A stretch of 64,000 bases of DNA from Melampsora larici-populina 98AG31 (taxonomy: Eukaryota; Basidiomycota; Pucciniomycetes; Pucciniales; Melampsoraceae), in assembly GCF_000204055.1 (NCBI RefSeq), contig NW_006768775.1, positions 950,075 to 1,014,074 of the forward strand. The letters run 5' to 3'. Position 1 is the stretch's first letter. Every line of letters starts with the position of its first letter. Under the pieces are notes generated by a model, which was not told where the DNA came from, did no database searches, and was given only the letters and a program-made list of their open reading frames with translations. The translations under genes were made by a program, and so were the position numbers. Below, in pieces: positions 23,423 to 34,386 of this stretch.

Positions 23423-25013
23423 TGTGGAAAGAAAATTGACTCGAGTCTTTTTGAAGACCTTTTATATAGGGCATTTTTTTATTTTCATTTTATGGTTTTC
23501 TTTTTTTATGGAACCCTCTCAGCTCAGCTTAGTTTCAATTTCGCATTTTTTGGGTTTTTTTTACCCTTACAACAACTAACACAACTAAATCAAACTAAAC
23601 TAAACAAAAACCAAAGAGAAAACAAGAACAGGGGCTGGCTGAGCCTTTAACATCAGGAAATCGATCGATCGGGTCGGTTTAAACTAAAAGAGGGTCAAAT
23701 GAAACAAAAGAAAAAAAAGGGAGTCAGCAGGGAAGGAGCTACAGAAGACAGAAAGGAACAGGCTTACCTAAATCGGTCGAAATCGATTTTCGATTTCGAT
23801 TTTTGAAGCTGAGGGTGGAAGAGGCTGTTGTGAAGGGTTTGTGTGAAGGCTGCTGTGAAGCAAGGTTAGAAAGGGTTTGAAGCTAAAAGAAGACAAAAGA
23901 GGAATAGGCTTACCTAAATCGGTCGAAATTGATAATCGATTTCGATCTTGAAGCCAAAGAGAAGGAGTGAGGTGATGGGTGGTAACAAGTGGACCAGGCA
24001 GGGCTGAGGAAGCCACAGCTCGTTTCGGAAACGTCCGTTCCGATCGGAATCGTCGAAATTGAACTAAAGAAGAAAGAAGAAACAATTAGTTATCGATTGG
24101 AACAGGTTAGAAGAAAGAGATGAGAAAAACAAAAGGAAGAGCTTACCTAGGTTTGATTAGGGCTGAAGAAGAAGCGAGTGTTGGGGTATAAAAGGGAGGA
24201 ACTGGAGCGATTGTGTGCGAGATCTTTTGGTATCGAATCATCTCGGAATCGAGTTATCGTATCGAGAGCGTGTAGTAGAGTCTTTTTTCTTTTTTTCTGA
24301 CCGTTATCGAGTGGACTCCTAGTTAGAAAGGATCATCCAGGAAAAGATAGAAGCCTTTTTTGTTTAGTTTATCGCCTCAGTAGTGTAGTGTGAGTAAAAA
24401 GAAAGGTCTTTAGGAAAAGACTTACCTTCTATTTTGATTGTAAGGGTGTCAGAAACCCTTATCGGTGATTTTTTTGAGACCCTTATAGTGGGAATTTCAA
24501 AAGTTGGATTTTTTTATTTTTTTTTATTTTTTGCAGTTTCTGACTAATTAAGTCAGAAACCTTACTTAAGATAGTTAAGTAGGTTTTCTAGCAGTTACAC
24601 ACGTAACTTGCTGGTTTTTAAGGTGGGAAAGGTGTGTAGGGTAGTTTCGGGATCAGTAGAACTTGAAAAATAAGGTTTTGGGGAAATTTTTAAAGTTTTT
24701 ATTATTTTTTTACTTGCTGCGGGAAAGTTTTTTGGAGAACTGCATTGGGGAACGTAGTAAAAAACAGCTTGTTTACATCTGTTTTTGAACCGTAGGACCT
24801 TTCCGGGGATTCTTAAAGCCGAACAAAGCTTGTAGATTGGATAATCAAGGTTGGAAAGTTTATTTTGGTGGTAGAAAGGTTGGCGAGAAGTGTCTCACTG
24901 AATTTTGAGGGCAGCTTAGCGGCGTTTCAGTTACGGCTCTTGGCGGTTTACCCCCTTGGGTTGTTTCTTCCCCTCGAGGCTCTGCCTACGCTCCACAGCG
25001 TAGGAGTTCTACA
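23423..25013 (-). mobile_element. Solo-LTR-like element A, TSD ACGT
   Basis: In its own (minus) orientation it begins TGTAGAACTCCTACGC and ends TTTTCTTTCCACA, the TG...CA pattern of an LTR. ACGT flanks both sides (23419-23422 and 25014-25017). Removing it and one ACGT restores the hAT-1 peptide SPSN-VAMLG exactly. The 1591 bp contain no retroelement protein and no obvious internal repeat of its own ends, so a solo LTR left by recombination is the simplest reading. A stem-loop CCTACGC...GCGTAGG lies at its 5' end and is shared with the element at 40308-42075. Confidence 0.82.
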
Positions 25014-26112
25014 ACGTTACTCGGCGAAGTCCATCCGTCGCAAGTGACACTGATGTGTCTGACACTCGAGAGGAGTCTGGCGATGGCCTCCCGGATGGCT
25101 CGATAGTTGGCGAGAATCCCATCGGTGACGCAGGTGCGTTTAGAAAGGATAGACACAGAACTCGGGTTAAGCATTGTGAGGAGTTCTTGAAACTCTTTCG
25201 CATCGACCAGAGAAATCGGAAGTTCTCAATTGACCACTAGACGGATCAAAGCGTCTTTGAGGTTCACTCGATTGAGGGGACGTACCTAAAAGAAAGATTA
25301 ATAATTTCATGATTAGTGACAGAAAATGTTAATGAAGAGAAGTCGCACAACTTACTTCACCAAGCTTTCCGTCTATGAAGTAGGCCGATAGTGTATGTTG
25401 CTTGGTGTTCACAGGTGGTTTGATGTGATGGCATCGAGAGAGGTGGCGGATCATGGACTTAGTACTGGCGTGCTTGTCCACTGCAAGCTTTTTGTTGCAA
25501 AGCACGATGGGCGAGTCCGGATCATCTTGAGTAGAAAGACAGCTGTTGACAAAACCGGCTTTGGCTCCACAGACATTTGTGATCATGCCTTTGGTTTCTT
25601 CTTGGGTGAAATATTGCCAAACCCAAGAAGATTGTCCAGTCGTGGTGGTTTCCGTACCGACTTTGGAGATTGAGTCAGACGGGGCAATACTACTTGCAGG
25701 AGTGCTGGACATCGAATTGGAAACAGCAGATGCTGCTGATGAACGGAGGACTTGAGTCGATAAGCGAGTGGTTGGGGTATTGGGCATCTTGCAATTGATT
25801 AACTACATATAAATAGAATCGAAAGGTAAGAAGAAGCCGATGTTGGAGGGTAGGAACTTTAAAATCAATAATAATAAGAAACTGATATAAAAATGACACT
25901 TACAATTTAAGCAAAGTACAGTTCGATGTGAGATAGGAGGAAAGGTGGGGTAAGGTGGTGATCGGAAGGCTTGAAGCTTTAAAAAAAGGGGGGTATCAAG
26001 CTGAACTCAGTGTCAGGTGACTTCCTGTCAACTCTGGAAGTCGATATGCAGTGGGAAAAGGGTCGGGATACCGGGCAGTCCGGGCGGCCGAGGTGCCTGC
26101 AGGGCTTTTGCC

Positions 26113-26170
26113 TCTATCATCAAGTTAGGTTTCAGTGTCTCGGGGCACGTACTGTCTAGCTTGATGATAG
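26113..26170. repeat. Hairpin inside the hAT-1 right end
   Basis: CTATCATCAAGTTAG (26113-26127) pairs with CTAGCTTGATGATAG (26156-26170) with one mismatch. It lies in the GC-rich subterminal region and may be a transposase-binding or structural feature. Confidence 0.6.
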
Positions 26171-27159
26171 CGTCGGGCAAGGTCGGCCGGGCGGGCTCTG
26201 GGTCGGGTCACAGCCCTAATTCCTACACCCATCTTCATGAATCATCACACCTCCATCATCACAAAATCAGGCACAAACAAAACCAACTTGCGCGAGAAAG
26301 AGACCAGTGTCAAGAGGTCACTGACGTCAACAAAGAAGACAATGCAGAAGAAATTCAAAAAAAAGGTTTCGACTCGCTTAGAAAGAGGTTATTGACATCA
26401 ACTCTATTCTTAGATCTTTCCTTTCATTGATTTAAGCGATGAGGAACAACCACATGATTATAATCAATTGATTTGGGTCATCTTTGCTTTGAACTTCAAA
26501 CATGGATCATCCTACAACCAGACATCAAGATACTTATACTCTCTTGGACGGGAAACCTTTTATCATTTGTCATAAGTTGCTCGATTAAATTCTCAATTCA
26601 ATATCTTTACATACATCCTTATCAAAAACAGATCGCCTTTCAACTTCAAATAATTCACCTACATTTCCTCATAATTGTCAAGATGCGATGTCTCCAGAAT
26701 GTTATTCATATTTGATTCTGCCAAAAAGATGTTTTCCTTTTCTTTCTTCACAACAAAATTGACTACACATATGATTTATAGACTCTAACAATACATACTG
26801 TGCTCCCTTTCATAAAGAAACAAAGAATGTATCCATTGTTTTGATTTGTGTTGCAACAGAACAAAAAATGTAAGAGTTAGGCTCTGTTTTGGTACAAATT
26901 GGCTCATTTGGCTTACAAAACCATATTGACTCATGACTACTGCAAAAACCAATTGAAAATGCATATACACATATAAAAAGAGTAAACAAGAATCATTAAA
27001 AGGGTAACCGAGGATGATTACAAGCGAATGTCATTGGAATAAGCAGAGTCGCCCCTTTTCTAAAAAGGGGGATGCTTTATGTTCGCAGCCCGGTGTCCGG
27101 TCCGAGAAGGGGCTCCGGATACCAATTCGAGGGCGCTAAATAGTGGGATCCTTTTTAGT

Positions 27160-27916
27160 GGCTGCATGGAAATCATTGAATTGTGTCATTAGAGTTTGTT
27201 GAGTTGATCTCTGGTATTGGTGGTTCAATTCTTAATACAACCATTGCTTGGTTGAAATTTTCACACAGTCCAAAGCCAGATGCTGGCCGCCTGCAGACAG
27301 GTTTCCGCTGAGGCAGCAAAACATCTGAGAAGTGTTGACCATATGATCAACCCTCAGACTGTCCTCCACTGTGGAAGTGCAGCTGGCCGCCAGACGGTCT
27401 GCATGGCCGGTCTCAAGACTGGCCAAACCCTCTGGTGGTGTATGATGTTTTGATAGTAGGAGTTTGTCTGGATTGAAATCTTCTGTTTTAGGATTTCATG
27501 AGTTAGAATTAATCATGCCCGGTCTCACTCTGTTCAGATGCAAGTGTGAGGGGGTGGAGGTGGTGTGTGAGGTTTATCAAACAAGCAGTCAAAGACAAGT
27601 TTGTCATACTCTTGTGGTTCCTCATTGTCAGTTGAAGATTTCAAAAGGATATCAGCTTGCCTGTTCAACAAAGAGGGTATTGTGATAATGTGATTATTCT
27701 TTTCTGGATAAAAGCTATGATAAATACGAAATTACATTTCAAAATCATACCCTGGTGGATCTGGTCAATTCATAGCGATTTATCATTGGTAAAGCAGACA
27801 TAACATCATCCCGTAGTGGATTTCATTTGGTTACCAACTTTGGTAAAACATGCATGATCAAATTTTGCGCTCAGGAACGCAAAATTTACAATAAATCACC
27901 CTCATGATAGTGGGTG
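27160..27916. other. No gene seen between two mobile elements
   Basis: A short host-like spacer between the outer TIR element and hAT-3. A small plus-strand frame (27464-27685) has no recognisable domain. Confidence 0.4.
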
Positions 27917-27924
27917 CTCTCAGT

Positions 27925-30820
27925 TCACGCTCACACCTGGCACCTTCTTTGTGGCCCAGGGCATGGCCATGTGTGGTGTGGCCCGGTGTGGCCTTCCATT
28001 TAAACAACCTGAACATGTCCTCATTTTTAGTTGCTACTCCCTGCTTAAGACAATATTTTGGGGGGGATTAACTGAATTTGATGCCCTGGGAAGGCCATGA
28101 AGGGGTCAGGGTGAGGGCCACGGCGTGGCCTGAGCCCTGGCCCTTGATATTCCCCTCGGGCTCCAGGTCAGCTTGTGGGCGCAAATTCTGGAAAAAGGTA
28201 GCACCCATACAGGCTCCCGGTGCTACTTTTTTGGCAGGAGGCGCAAAAGGCGCGGGAAAATCAAAAAAAATGAATGACATGCCTCAAAAAACAATTTTTG
28301 CTATGATTCTAATGGGATGGGTTTTCTTTGGACATTTTTATTACTAAATAACAAGGTCATCTGCACTCCAATCTTCTTCATCAACATCTTCATCTTCATT
28401 GATGGTTTGTTTTTTAGCTGTATTACTCACAATAGTAGTGAAACTATAAATGTCTAACAAAGTTTCAATAAAACCAGAGTAGGCTTCCTCTGTATCCTTT
28501 TCTGTATCTGAGTCATGCTGAGCAAAAACTCCATCTTCAGATTCTTGCAATTCATTGACTCCAGCAAAGATACCTGATTCAACCTCATCTTCATAGTTAA
28601 CAATGCTGAGATCCTTGACGGCTAGATTGACAGCTTCCTCAGCTGTTATCTGGAGCTCGAGCTGTGATATCATATTTAGATTTGTTACAGTCATCTGACT
28701 ACAATTCTTGATTTTTGTTGCACCCATCATGCTGAATACACTTTCAACACCTGCTGCGCACTACCAGCTTGAGTACTTGGATGGCAACGGCTTTGCGGAC
28801 ACTTGTACTTGGATTTGAGCGAATCACTAGCCAGTAGTTCATGGCTACAGAAACTGTAGTAGTTGGTTAAAACAAGCCTCTGCCACTGAAGTATTGCATT
28901 ACTTGATTCTTAAGACTGAGTGCTTCAGATTTCTTGTAGCTCCATGTCTTGGCAATTAAAAGTAGTAACTTGATCAAGACATCTGTTGGATATGCACGCG
29001 AGACAGCAACTTGAGAATAAGAGGGATTTGAAAAGAATCCAGCAATGGAAATTGGCTCATTGAAGATCTTTGCTTGCTTGTTCAAGACCTTGAGACAATG
29101 AGTTTTGTAAAGAAGTAATCACGTATAGCTTGATAATTCAATCTTCATTACTGATTGTAGACTGTGATGATCTCTTTCCAAATGTTTCCTACTGAGGTAT
29201 TTGCTTGCTCTAATCTACTGAGAGCATCAATCACCGGTCAGATCAATTTTACTAGGATTGAGTTCAAAGTGAAGTGATTTCAATTCTCAATGATGACTTG
29301 TACATTATTTTTGATTGTTGAAGTTGAGATCAATTTGTCTTTCAACATTGAAAGACACAGTGGAACACCTCATTTGTGGCTTTTGACCAATGATGCAAGC
29401 TTTGAAATTGAATGCCATCGAGACCCACAGAAGGTTTGGAGTCCGTGTGTTATACCGTCTTTCATACACCACTTGAATAGCTTCTGGCGAAGTGAGATGG
29501 GCTGAAGAAGTTGACAATGGTTCAGTTGTTGTTTGTGGTGTCCTTCATGTCTGGGTGGTCAAGACACTTCTTGACAATGATATTAAACATGTGTAAACAA
29601 CACACTAATGGGATGACATGAGGGTACTCTTCTCTAAAAAGTCTCTGTGAAACCAATTAGTGATGGACAAAAAAACTATCAGCCTTCAAAGTAGCACAAA
29701 AAAAGAAGAAATGAGGGAGACAAAAAAGAAATATATTGAAGACTTACTTGTAACTTGACCATTGAACTGGCCGAATCAGTGACAATAGCTCCTATCTGCT
29801 CCCGGGTCACATCTTGCCCATGTAAATGTGTTTTCAAAGCAGCCAGGATGTTATCTGAAGTATGTCGGATCTCATCCAAGTCTAAAATATTCATAAGATT
29901 CTTGATGTTGGTACCATGTAAAAGGAGGACAGCATAGACACTATTTTGGGAGAAGTCAGTCCATCCGTCTAAAGAAACAGTCATATTGCTATTCTGCTCA
30001 AGTTCTGCTTTTGACGCAACTGCATACCAAGCATGAAGTTGTGGAAGAACTTTGTCCATCATAACATATCATGAGGCTGAAGTGAATGGTGCAATTGAGA
30101 GTTTCTGTTGAAGCTGAGACATGGTGTTATGGAGAAATCAAAAAGGATTATGGCTAGTAATGAGTCCTTTGAGTAGAAGATCTTCATGAATCTTCATATT
30201 TTCTTCTGGTTTACGGATACTGAAATGATGGAGATTGGAAAAATCATGATCAAGTTTTGGTTGCTTTAAAATGGTAACAGGTGCGGGTGTTGACCCAGCT
30301 GATCCTTCTGAGGACCTATTCAGTGGTTGTAGTGCAACTTCAAGATTGATTTTCTGGTAATTAGATCTTTTGGGTATCAATATGGATTTACACAATTGAG
30401 TCATATGGTGATATATTTTTGGTTGCTTCCCATCCATTTCTAACTTGGAGAAGTTACACTTTGCACCGTGTCATCCGTGCTGGTAACTGCTGAATGCTGT
30501 GAATCCATGCCATTTGGTACCACTACCTGAAGGAGGACCAATCAACATTGCTTTAGGCAACATAACTGATAGGTGAATGAATAAATGTGCCAACACCAGC
30601 GCTGATAGATTGGCAACTCCTTGCAGGTGGGCGTGAGAAAGGGTGGAAACCTCCTTTTCTCACCTACTTAGGTTTGAGGGCGCTCCCACCCTTTTTTCAA
30701 AAAAAAGCCGCACCTGGGCGCGCCGCCCTCAGGCGCTGCTCAGGGTCCCAAAATCACACTGCGCCCACCACCTGACCTCCAGGGCGCCTCGTGGCTTTGT
30801 GGCACCAGGTGTGATTGTGA
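27925..30820 (-). mobile_element. hAT-3 DNA transposon (2.9 kb)
   Basis: The left end TCACGCTCACACCTGGCACC and the reverse-complemented right end TCACAATCACACCTGGTGCC form imperfect inverted repeats. The flanking 8 bp CTCTCAGT is identical on both sides (27917-27924 and 30821-30828). Both ends are GC-rich with GGGCGC/GCGCC words. The interior carries the minus-strand remains of a hAT transposase. Size, TSD length and gene content fit a hAT element. Confidence 0.88.
28344..30500 (-). pseudogene. hAT-3 transposase, decayed
   Basis: Minus-strand pieces in order are: a BED-finger-like start (AKCNFSKLEMDGKQPK, then YHHMTQLCKS), a linker, the core stretch NMTVSLDGWTDFSQNSVYAV with a DSASSMVKLQ end, CCLHMFNIIVKKCLD, and a C-terminal dimerisation remnant (SVFSMMGATKIKN) followed by an acidic tail ending EDWSADDLVI. 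TGA codons interrupt HNPF*FLHN, TSAS*YVMM and NNN*TIVNF, and several frame changes are needed in 28740-29520. The order of motifs matches the hAT superfamily, in a lineage distinct from hAT-1 and hAT-2. It is not functional. Confidence 0.8.
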
Positions 30821-30899
30821 CTCTCAGTACATATGCACTGTATTGGAATGTATTACTCTGTATCACTCAGACTCTTGTATGGATTTACACTACACCGCC

Positions 30900-31369
30900 G
30901 GAATTAACTTGTTTGTAACCCAATTGGGCGGAATTTTGTTGTCCGGGTTCGAAAATTCCTCAAATTGTGAAACTTGTTCACAACTTGTTAGCATTAAGTT
31001 TGCCAATTCACCTCTCTGTACCTCTCTGGCCCCGTGGATGTCCAGTCAAATCATAGAACTACAAGCCCTTTCACCATTCCTCACCATCACCTTCATTTGT
31101 CAAGCCTTGATCAACCAAAAAAAAGGATTTGGCCTTGATCAACCAAAAAAAAAGAACGAAATCCAGTGGGGACATAATAAGGGGTGAGATATTCAAATGG
31201 TTGGAATCAAAGGTGTTGAAAGTGCTGTGTATGTGTACGTATTGCAGTGTACTTGAGGGAATTTGGCAAATGTAATACCCACAAGTTGTGAACGAGTTTT
31301 GCAATTTGAGGAAGTTTCAAACCCGGACACCAAAATTCTGGTCAACTGGGTTTCAAATGAGTTAATTCC
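30900..31369. mobile_element. 470 bp MITE with ~115 bp inverted repeats
   Basis: The left arm begins GGAATTAACTTGTTTGTAACC. The right arm, reverse-complemented, begins GGAATTAACTCATTTGAAACC. The arms stay alignable through GTCCGGGTT and GTTCACAACTTGT for about 115 bp. The loop contains a short direct duplication around TTGATCAACCAAAAAAAA (near 31108 and 31135). No TSD was resolved. It lies 80 bp from hAT-3 but its ends are unrelated to it. Confidence 0.75.
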
Positions 31370-31985
31370 CGCGATGTCAATAAGGAAGCATATTGAGCAA
31401 GGAAATAACCGTTTAATAGTTGATATATAACTGTTACAGGTTGATTACATATAATATATATATGTAGGACAGCAGTTGACAATAATCAAAGAGAGAAAGC
31501 AGAATAAGGACCAGAATCCGTGGATACTAACTGTAAAAGGGCTTATAAGGGACTTGTAAGGGCTCTTGAAGGTTGTTATGGACGGATTGGTTGGTTTATA
31601 AAGCTTGGTAAACTTGATTGGTTATTGTAAATGATGAGGAACAAAAGAAACAAGACAATAGCAAGGGTTTATATACCCGTCAGAACAAGTAAGAAAGCAC
31701 ACAGCAGCATAAGAAAAACTCTACAAATAGAATATGATGAACATATCATGCAAACAACTGATCATTGATGCATAGAAGATCTCAAATGATCATTACAAAT
31801 AGATGTGCACATGTAAACCATTCCTTTTAGCATGTGTAATTCCATCCACCATTTAATTCTGAATAACCCTTGTGGTTATTCAATAACAATCCATCCTTTT
31901 AGCACGAGGACCCTAGATCTCCCTTCTTGGCGGCCATCACATGCTAAGAAGATCAGTTATTAAGTTGGGTTCCCAATACACCTTA
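31370..31985. other. No gene seen
   Basis: AT-rich spacer between two MITEs. No open frame with a recognisable product. Confidence 0.4.
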
Positions 31986-32161
31986 CAGTCTGACCTGCGC
32001 AAATGCATACCCGCGCAACTGCATAACCCGTGATAATGCATAGAAAAACTCCTAAATTTTGATACTTTTTACTGCCGCATTTGACAATGGAATTGCATAA
32101 CCCGTCAAAATGCATAGCAAGAGCCTTCCACCCAAGTTATGCATTTGCGCGGGTTAGACTG
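31986..32161. mobile_element. 176 bp Tc1/mariner-type MITE
   Basis: The ends CAGTCTGACCTGCGCAAATG and, reverse-complemented, CAGTCTAACCCGCGCAAATG are inverted repeats of at least 24 bp. A TA dinucleotide flanks both sides (31984-31985 and 32162-32163), the usual Tc1/mariner target. An internal CATAACCCGT word recurs. There is no coding capacity. Confidence 0.75.
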
Positions 32162-32163
32162 TA

Positions 32164-34386
32164 GTAGCTTGAACTAGGATCACACGTGTGTAATGGACAG
32201 ATCATCATTAAACAAATCACTTCAGGATCATCTTCCAAATTGATCCGTGAGTATTTTGTTTATTGAATATTGACCATCTTTTGAATACACAAAAATAGAG
32301 AAAAGTAGAAACTGATTTGAAGTTAAGAGAAAGTGATAAGTGAAAAAGAATAGTAGAAATAAAGTACTATGTGTATTACTCGTGTAATTGATGATTACAT
32401 GTTTGTAACTTCATGTAATCATTTGTTACGAGCTCTTTCAGCTTAATACTACATGTAATTGTTTAATTACATGTAGTTATACGTATGTAATAAAGTTTGA
32501 TTGTGAGGAAGGAGATATACAGCTATGTCCGTGTATGCCCTTCCTGACACGTGGTGTTATGTATCAGGTTGTGGGTGCGCTCATATTTTTGTAGGCGCAC
32601 TGAGGCATGTTTTGTTTTGTTACTTTGCGCCTAGCTTGGCGCGCCAGGCATGTCTTCCCACAAAAAAATGCCAAAAGCCAAAATGTTGCTTTTGTATTGT
32701 TATTTATTCTATGCTTGTATTGCTAGAGCTGTCTACTACAGCAGAATTGCCTTTCTAAGGAGAGAAAAGCTAAGAAATGCTGTCAATGTGAGTATCCAAG
32801 TCTCCAATATTGGTGACAGGACATAGAAATCCTACGATTTGGTGCAGTTCTTGAAAAGGCGTGCCAAATCATGCGGTGGGCGTGGCGCACCCAGGTAGTG
32901 CCGAAGGCCTTTTTGAGGGTGGGCGCACCCAATGACCTAATCATAGGAAAGGTGAGGGGTTTATACAAAACCCGGCCCTACATTGTCCACAATCCGACGT
33001 AAATCTATATCCCATCTTATCCAAACCATCTTTCACAACATAATCAAAGACATATACAAGAAAAAATGGCCATTCACGTCCCAGCAGAGTCATTGTTGAT
33101 TCCCCCGCCTACAAGAAGCTGTACCAGACCGGATGGGTTCAAAGCTGTCAATGGAAATCATAACTGTAAATGCTTTCCCAAGTGCATAAGCTGCAAGGCA
33201 AGAGCAATAAAGTGTCAAGGAATATGGACAACATATGTTTTTAAGTATTTCAATGGTCACTCTTGGATCAGGTAGGGATTTTTTTCGCACCTTGTGCGCC
33301 TTTTGCGCCCCAGCCTGTACAGGCGCGCCCGGGCGCTCCCTTTTTGAAAAGTCGCGCCCACCGCGTGAGCGCCAACCCTCATTTCGTCGGTTTTCCGACG
33401 CCGAAGGCGCGTTTTTCGCGCCGTGCCCACAACCTGAGTTATGTAGTTGTAAGGGCGTACCCTTACAGGTAGCGCATAGACCATAGCGGTATGGGTTTAG
33501 ACAGTTGCTGGTAGATGTTGTTGTACTTCGTGTCCTGGCTCCAGAGATCCCTTTCCTCAGGAGGACTCTCCACTCGGAGCTAGGTGAGCATTATCTTATT
33601 CTTATTCCTTTTCTCTTCATATGTTGTTACGGTGTGATTAGTTAGGTTACCGATAGGAGGAGGACTCTCCACTCGGAGCTAGGTTGTTTGAAATAGATAT
33701 TGGCGGATTATAGGTAGTCTTGAGCTTTGAGCTACCTTTTGTGATCACAGTGAAGGTTCTATACAATAGAACCTTACAGTAGTCCCGGACCCTGCACTTG
33801 CCACAGCTTGCCACTCGTGGATGTGCGTGACAAACTCTCACAGGTCGGAATGTAACGACCGAGAGTCTGAGTGATACAAAAATTGAGTGACAAGATTATG
33901 TATCCTCCCAGTGTCTCCAGGGCGGTGCTCCAGGGTCCTCATTCAACTCGATTCAACTCGGGCGGCTTTAAAATTTATATCATTGCTTGCTACAACGAAT
34001 TTGGCTCCGTAGCGGGATGGATGCCGGCCAAAGAAAAGGAATGGAACGAATCAATTTTTTGAAATTGATGCGACGTAACCAAGTGGAATTCGCGGTCGGG
34101 ACTAGCAGAATTATGTAAGGCCATCGTGATCGGGTGATGTCCCACAATCACAGGAGTCATATAAGGTCATATATATACGAGTGAATGGACCGGATGATAT
34201 ACAGTCAATTCAGAAAAGCTTGTCACAAATTCCCCGTCAACTCGCTCGAGGTTTGCGGGCAAAGTTGGTCAAGCTTTTGTAAATTGACTGATAACCTCTG
34301 ATTCTGATCGATCTGCCTTGGCACCTTGCTCAAGTTTCCCTGCTGTCCCTTCTGATCTGTGCAAACCCTTCCGAGCAATTTCTATC
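32164..34386. other. No supported gene; GC-rich islands and short repeats
   Basis: An AT-rich stretch with GTAATT/AATTAC inverted words (32370-32480) is followed by islands rich in GCGCC/GGCGC at about 32560-32640, 32860-32940 and 33285-33430. Short frames here (for example 33066-33275) show no recognisable domain. The last ~300 bp would include the promoter and 5' UTR of the aquaporin gene. Confidence 0.4.
33558..33684. repeat. Direct repeat, ~26 bp, 100 bp apart
   Basis: AGGAGGACTCTCCACTCGGA, continuing GCTAGGT, occurs at about 33558-33584 and 33658-33684. It contains the palindromic word GGACTCTCCACTCGG. Function unknown. Confidence 0.7.

Larger units (their letters stand above)
17414..25787 (-). 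pseudogene. hAT-1 transposase, split by two insertions and two stops
   Basis: Pieces in order on the minus strand are 25356-25787 (Ser/Thr-rich N-terminus and a BED-like zinc finger C...C...H...H ending RHLSRCHH), 25014-25285, 22620-23422, 22095-22551 and 17414-17630. The catalytic-core landmark ISVTCDGWTSPSN (with the usual hAT aspartate) is interrupted by the LTR insert and resumes as VAMLGVTAHWI. The hAT dimerisation motif is interrupted by hAT-2 after VPATS and resumes APSESTFSNALRVMSDHR, then LKAQVCLKSW. Besides the insertions there is an in-frame TGA within LVVN*ELPISL (near 25230) and a TAG at ALEE*SLTD (near 22772). The gene is therefore inactive. The junction between 22620 and 22551 needs a weaker GTGGTC donor to keep frame. 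The C-terminal tail after KLKK is uncertain. Confidence 0.9.
17151..26218 (-). mobile_element. hAT-1 DNA transposon (~3.0 kb without its own inserts)
   Basis: The terminal inverted repeats are CAGGGCTGTGACCCG at the left and, reverse-complemented, TAGGGCTGTGACCCG at the right. The flanking duplication is ATTCCTAC at 17143-17150 and 26219-26226, the 8 bp expected of hAT elements. Subterminal DNA is strikingly GC-rich (GGCCGGCCCCGGG-like) at both ends. The 9.07 kb span contains a minus-strand transposase gene, a complete second hAT element (17639-22094) and a solo-LTR-like insert (23423-25013). Subtracting these leaves about 3.0 kb, a normal hAT size. Confidence 0.92.
16751..27151. mobile_element. 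Outer non-autonomous TIR element (~1.3 kb) opened by hAT-1
   Basis: The left end GGACCCCACTATTTAGCGCCC (16751) and the right end, reverse-complemented, GGATCCCACTATTTAGCGCCC (27151) differ at one position. Weaker similarity continues inwards to a shared CCGGAGCCC. Both sides are flanked by the same 8 bp, TTTTTAGT (16743-16750 and 27152-27159), as expected for a target-site duplication. Removing the hAT-1 insert leaves about 1.3 kb with no transposase, so the element would be non-autonomous and mobilised in trans. An 8 bp TSD fits a hAT-like mechanism. It must be older than hAT-1. Confidence 0.8.

Noticed and set aside
32567..32945. A TIR element between CAGGTTGTGGGTGCGC and its partial complement near 32920
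   Set aside because: The arms match only weakly and no TSD was found on inspection of 8 bp on each side.
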